From contig NZ_JAHACR010000265.1 in assembly GCF_018375725.1 (NCBI RefSeq), positions 1 through 5,883 on the forward strand: a stretch of DNA of 5,883 bases, in the 5' to 3' direction. The translations under genes were made by a program, and so were the position numbers. This document shows, one piece after another, positions 5,283 to 5,883 of this stretch (position 1 is the first letter of the stretch; the number at the start of each line of letters is the position of its first letter). Below the pieces are notes generated by a model. It worked only from the letters and a program-made list of their open reading frames with translations, ran no database searches and was not told the DNA's origin. The stretch comes from Burkholderia sp. (GTDB lineage Bacteria > Pseudomonadota > Gammaproteobacteria > Burkholderiales > Burkholderiaceae).

Positions 5283-5883
5283 TTATTCGCCGGGCGTGCG
5301 GCAGGATTCGCACTGCACCTGCGTGACCGTGCGCACGGCCGGATCGGCCGTCAGGCGCACCGCCGACAGCTTGTTGCCCCATACGCATCCGGAATCGAGC
5401 GCGACGAGATTGTCGCGCAGCATCAGGCCGAGCGCGGCCCAATGTCCGAATACGACCGTCACATCCTCCGTCCGGCGTTCCGGCACGTCGAACCACGGCA
5501 GGTAGCCGGGTGGCGCATTGTGCGGGCCGCCGTTCGCGCGAAACTCCATCGCCCCAGCCGCTGTGCAGAAACGGATACGCGTGAACGCGTTGAATGCGAC
5601 CCGCATCCGGTCGCGCTTTTTGAGGTTCGGACGCCACTGGTTCGGCTCGTTGCCGTACAGCTGCTGCAGCGTGTCGCGCCAGTCGGGCGCGCGCAGCGCG
5701 CGGGCGAGTTCGTCGGCGAGTTCGAGCGCGAGCGTGGCGTCCCATTGCGGGAGCACGCCCGCATGAACGAGCAGCATCCCGTGCTCGAAATGCGCGAACG
5801 GACGATGGCGAACCCACTCGAGCAGCGCATCGGCGTCGGGCGCGTCGAGGATCTCGCCGATCGTGTCGCCGGGACGCTCGGTC
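5283..5883 (-). CDS. apaH: Bis(5'-nucleosyl)-tetraphosphatase, symmetrical (ApaH), 5' part beyond the window
   Basis: About 199 C-terminal residues of a roughly 280-residue symmetrical Ap4A hydrolase, a calcineurin-like metallophosphatase that splits diadenosine tetraphosphate into two ADP. The frame is open from base 5882 downward to TAA at 5283-5285, so the true start and the GDxxG and GNHD metal-binding motifs lie beyond the window. An internal ATG at 5775-5777 is not the start: codons upstream (TERPGDTIGEILDAPD) continue the family sequence. Visible motifs are LLVHAGVLPQWD, with a metal-binding His near 5765, GYLPWFDVP, FGHWAALG with another metal-ligand His, and the C-terminal ALDSGCVWGNKLSAVRL-type block typical of ApaH. 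The chain ends with QCESCRTPGE, a CxxC pair. It is transcribed towards plsC, so it belongs to a different transcription unit and is not part of the pyr operon. Confidence 0.94.
   Translation of the reverse strand, partial: TERPGDTIGEILDAPDADALLEWVRHRPFAHFEHGMLLVHAGVLPQWDATLALELADELARALRAPDWRDTLQQLYGNEPNQWRPNLKKRDRMRVAFNAFTRIRFCTAAGAMEFRANGGPHNAPPGYLPWFDVPERRTEDVTVVFGHWAALGLMLRDNLVALDSGCVWGNKLSAVRLTADPAVRTVTQVQCESCRTPGE

Noticed and set aside
1..5883. tRNA or rRNA genes, CRISPR arrays, insertion sequences, integrase sites or long direct repeats
   Set aside because: None seen on either strand; codon use is uniform across the genes and the order is a conserved housekeeping one.

Overview
The window is a GC-rich stretch of chromosomal DNA with strong G/C preference at third codon positions. 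It carries a conserved proteobacterial gene order: yqgE, ruvX (yqgF), pyrR, pyrB and an inactive-type pyrC on the plus strand, followed by a PlsC-family acyltransferase, then apaH on the minus strand. Protein sequence and layout suggest a betaproteobacterium, most likely Burkholderia in the broad sense. This is recognition from memory, not a database search.

Layout. Bases 1-164 hold the last 53 codons of an unrecognised plus-strand gene. Bases 165-335 are non-coding and contain the likely operon promoter. An extended -10 element (TGcTAAAAT, 320-328) lies so close to the yqgE ATG (336) that the transcript may be leaderless. yqgE and ruvX overlap by 4 bases (ATGA), and ruvX and pyrR overlap by 14. 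A 76-base gap with two interlocking inverted repeats precedes pyrB. A 50-base gap precedes pyrC, and 15 bases separate pyrC from plsC. The six complete genes therefore look like one operon. plsC converges on apaH, whose 5' part lies beyond base 5883; a weak hairpin lies between them.

How the genes work together. PyrB is the catalytic chain of aspartate transcarbamoylase, the committed step of pyrimidine synthesis. The pyrC product has the dihydroorotase fold but has lost the HxH metal ligands. As in Pseudomonas, it is probably a structural partner of PyrB, so a true dihydroorotase must be encoded elsewhere. PyrR is the likely UMP-sensing regulator and uracil phosphoribosyltransferase. RuvX is an RNase H-fold nuclease linked to rRNA 5' processing, and YqgE is a conserved protein of unknown function. 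PlsC makes phosphatidic acid, and ApaH hydrolyses Ap4A.

Nothing here looks mobile, foreign or like a defence system. The points most worth a second look are the degenerate dihydroorotase, the possible leaderless start of yqgE, the pseudoknot-like repeats before pyrB, and the atypical PyrR residues.
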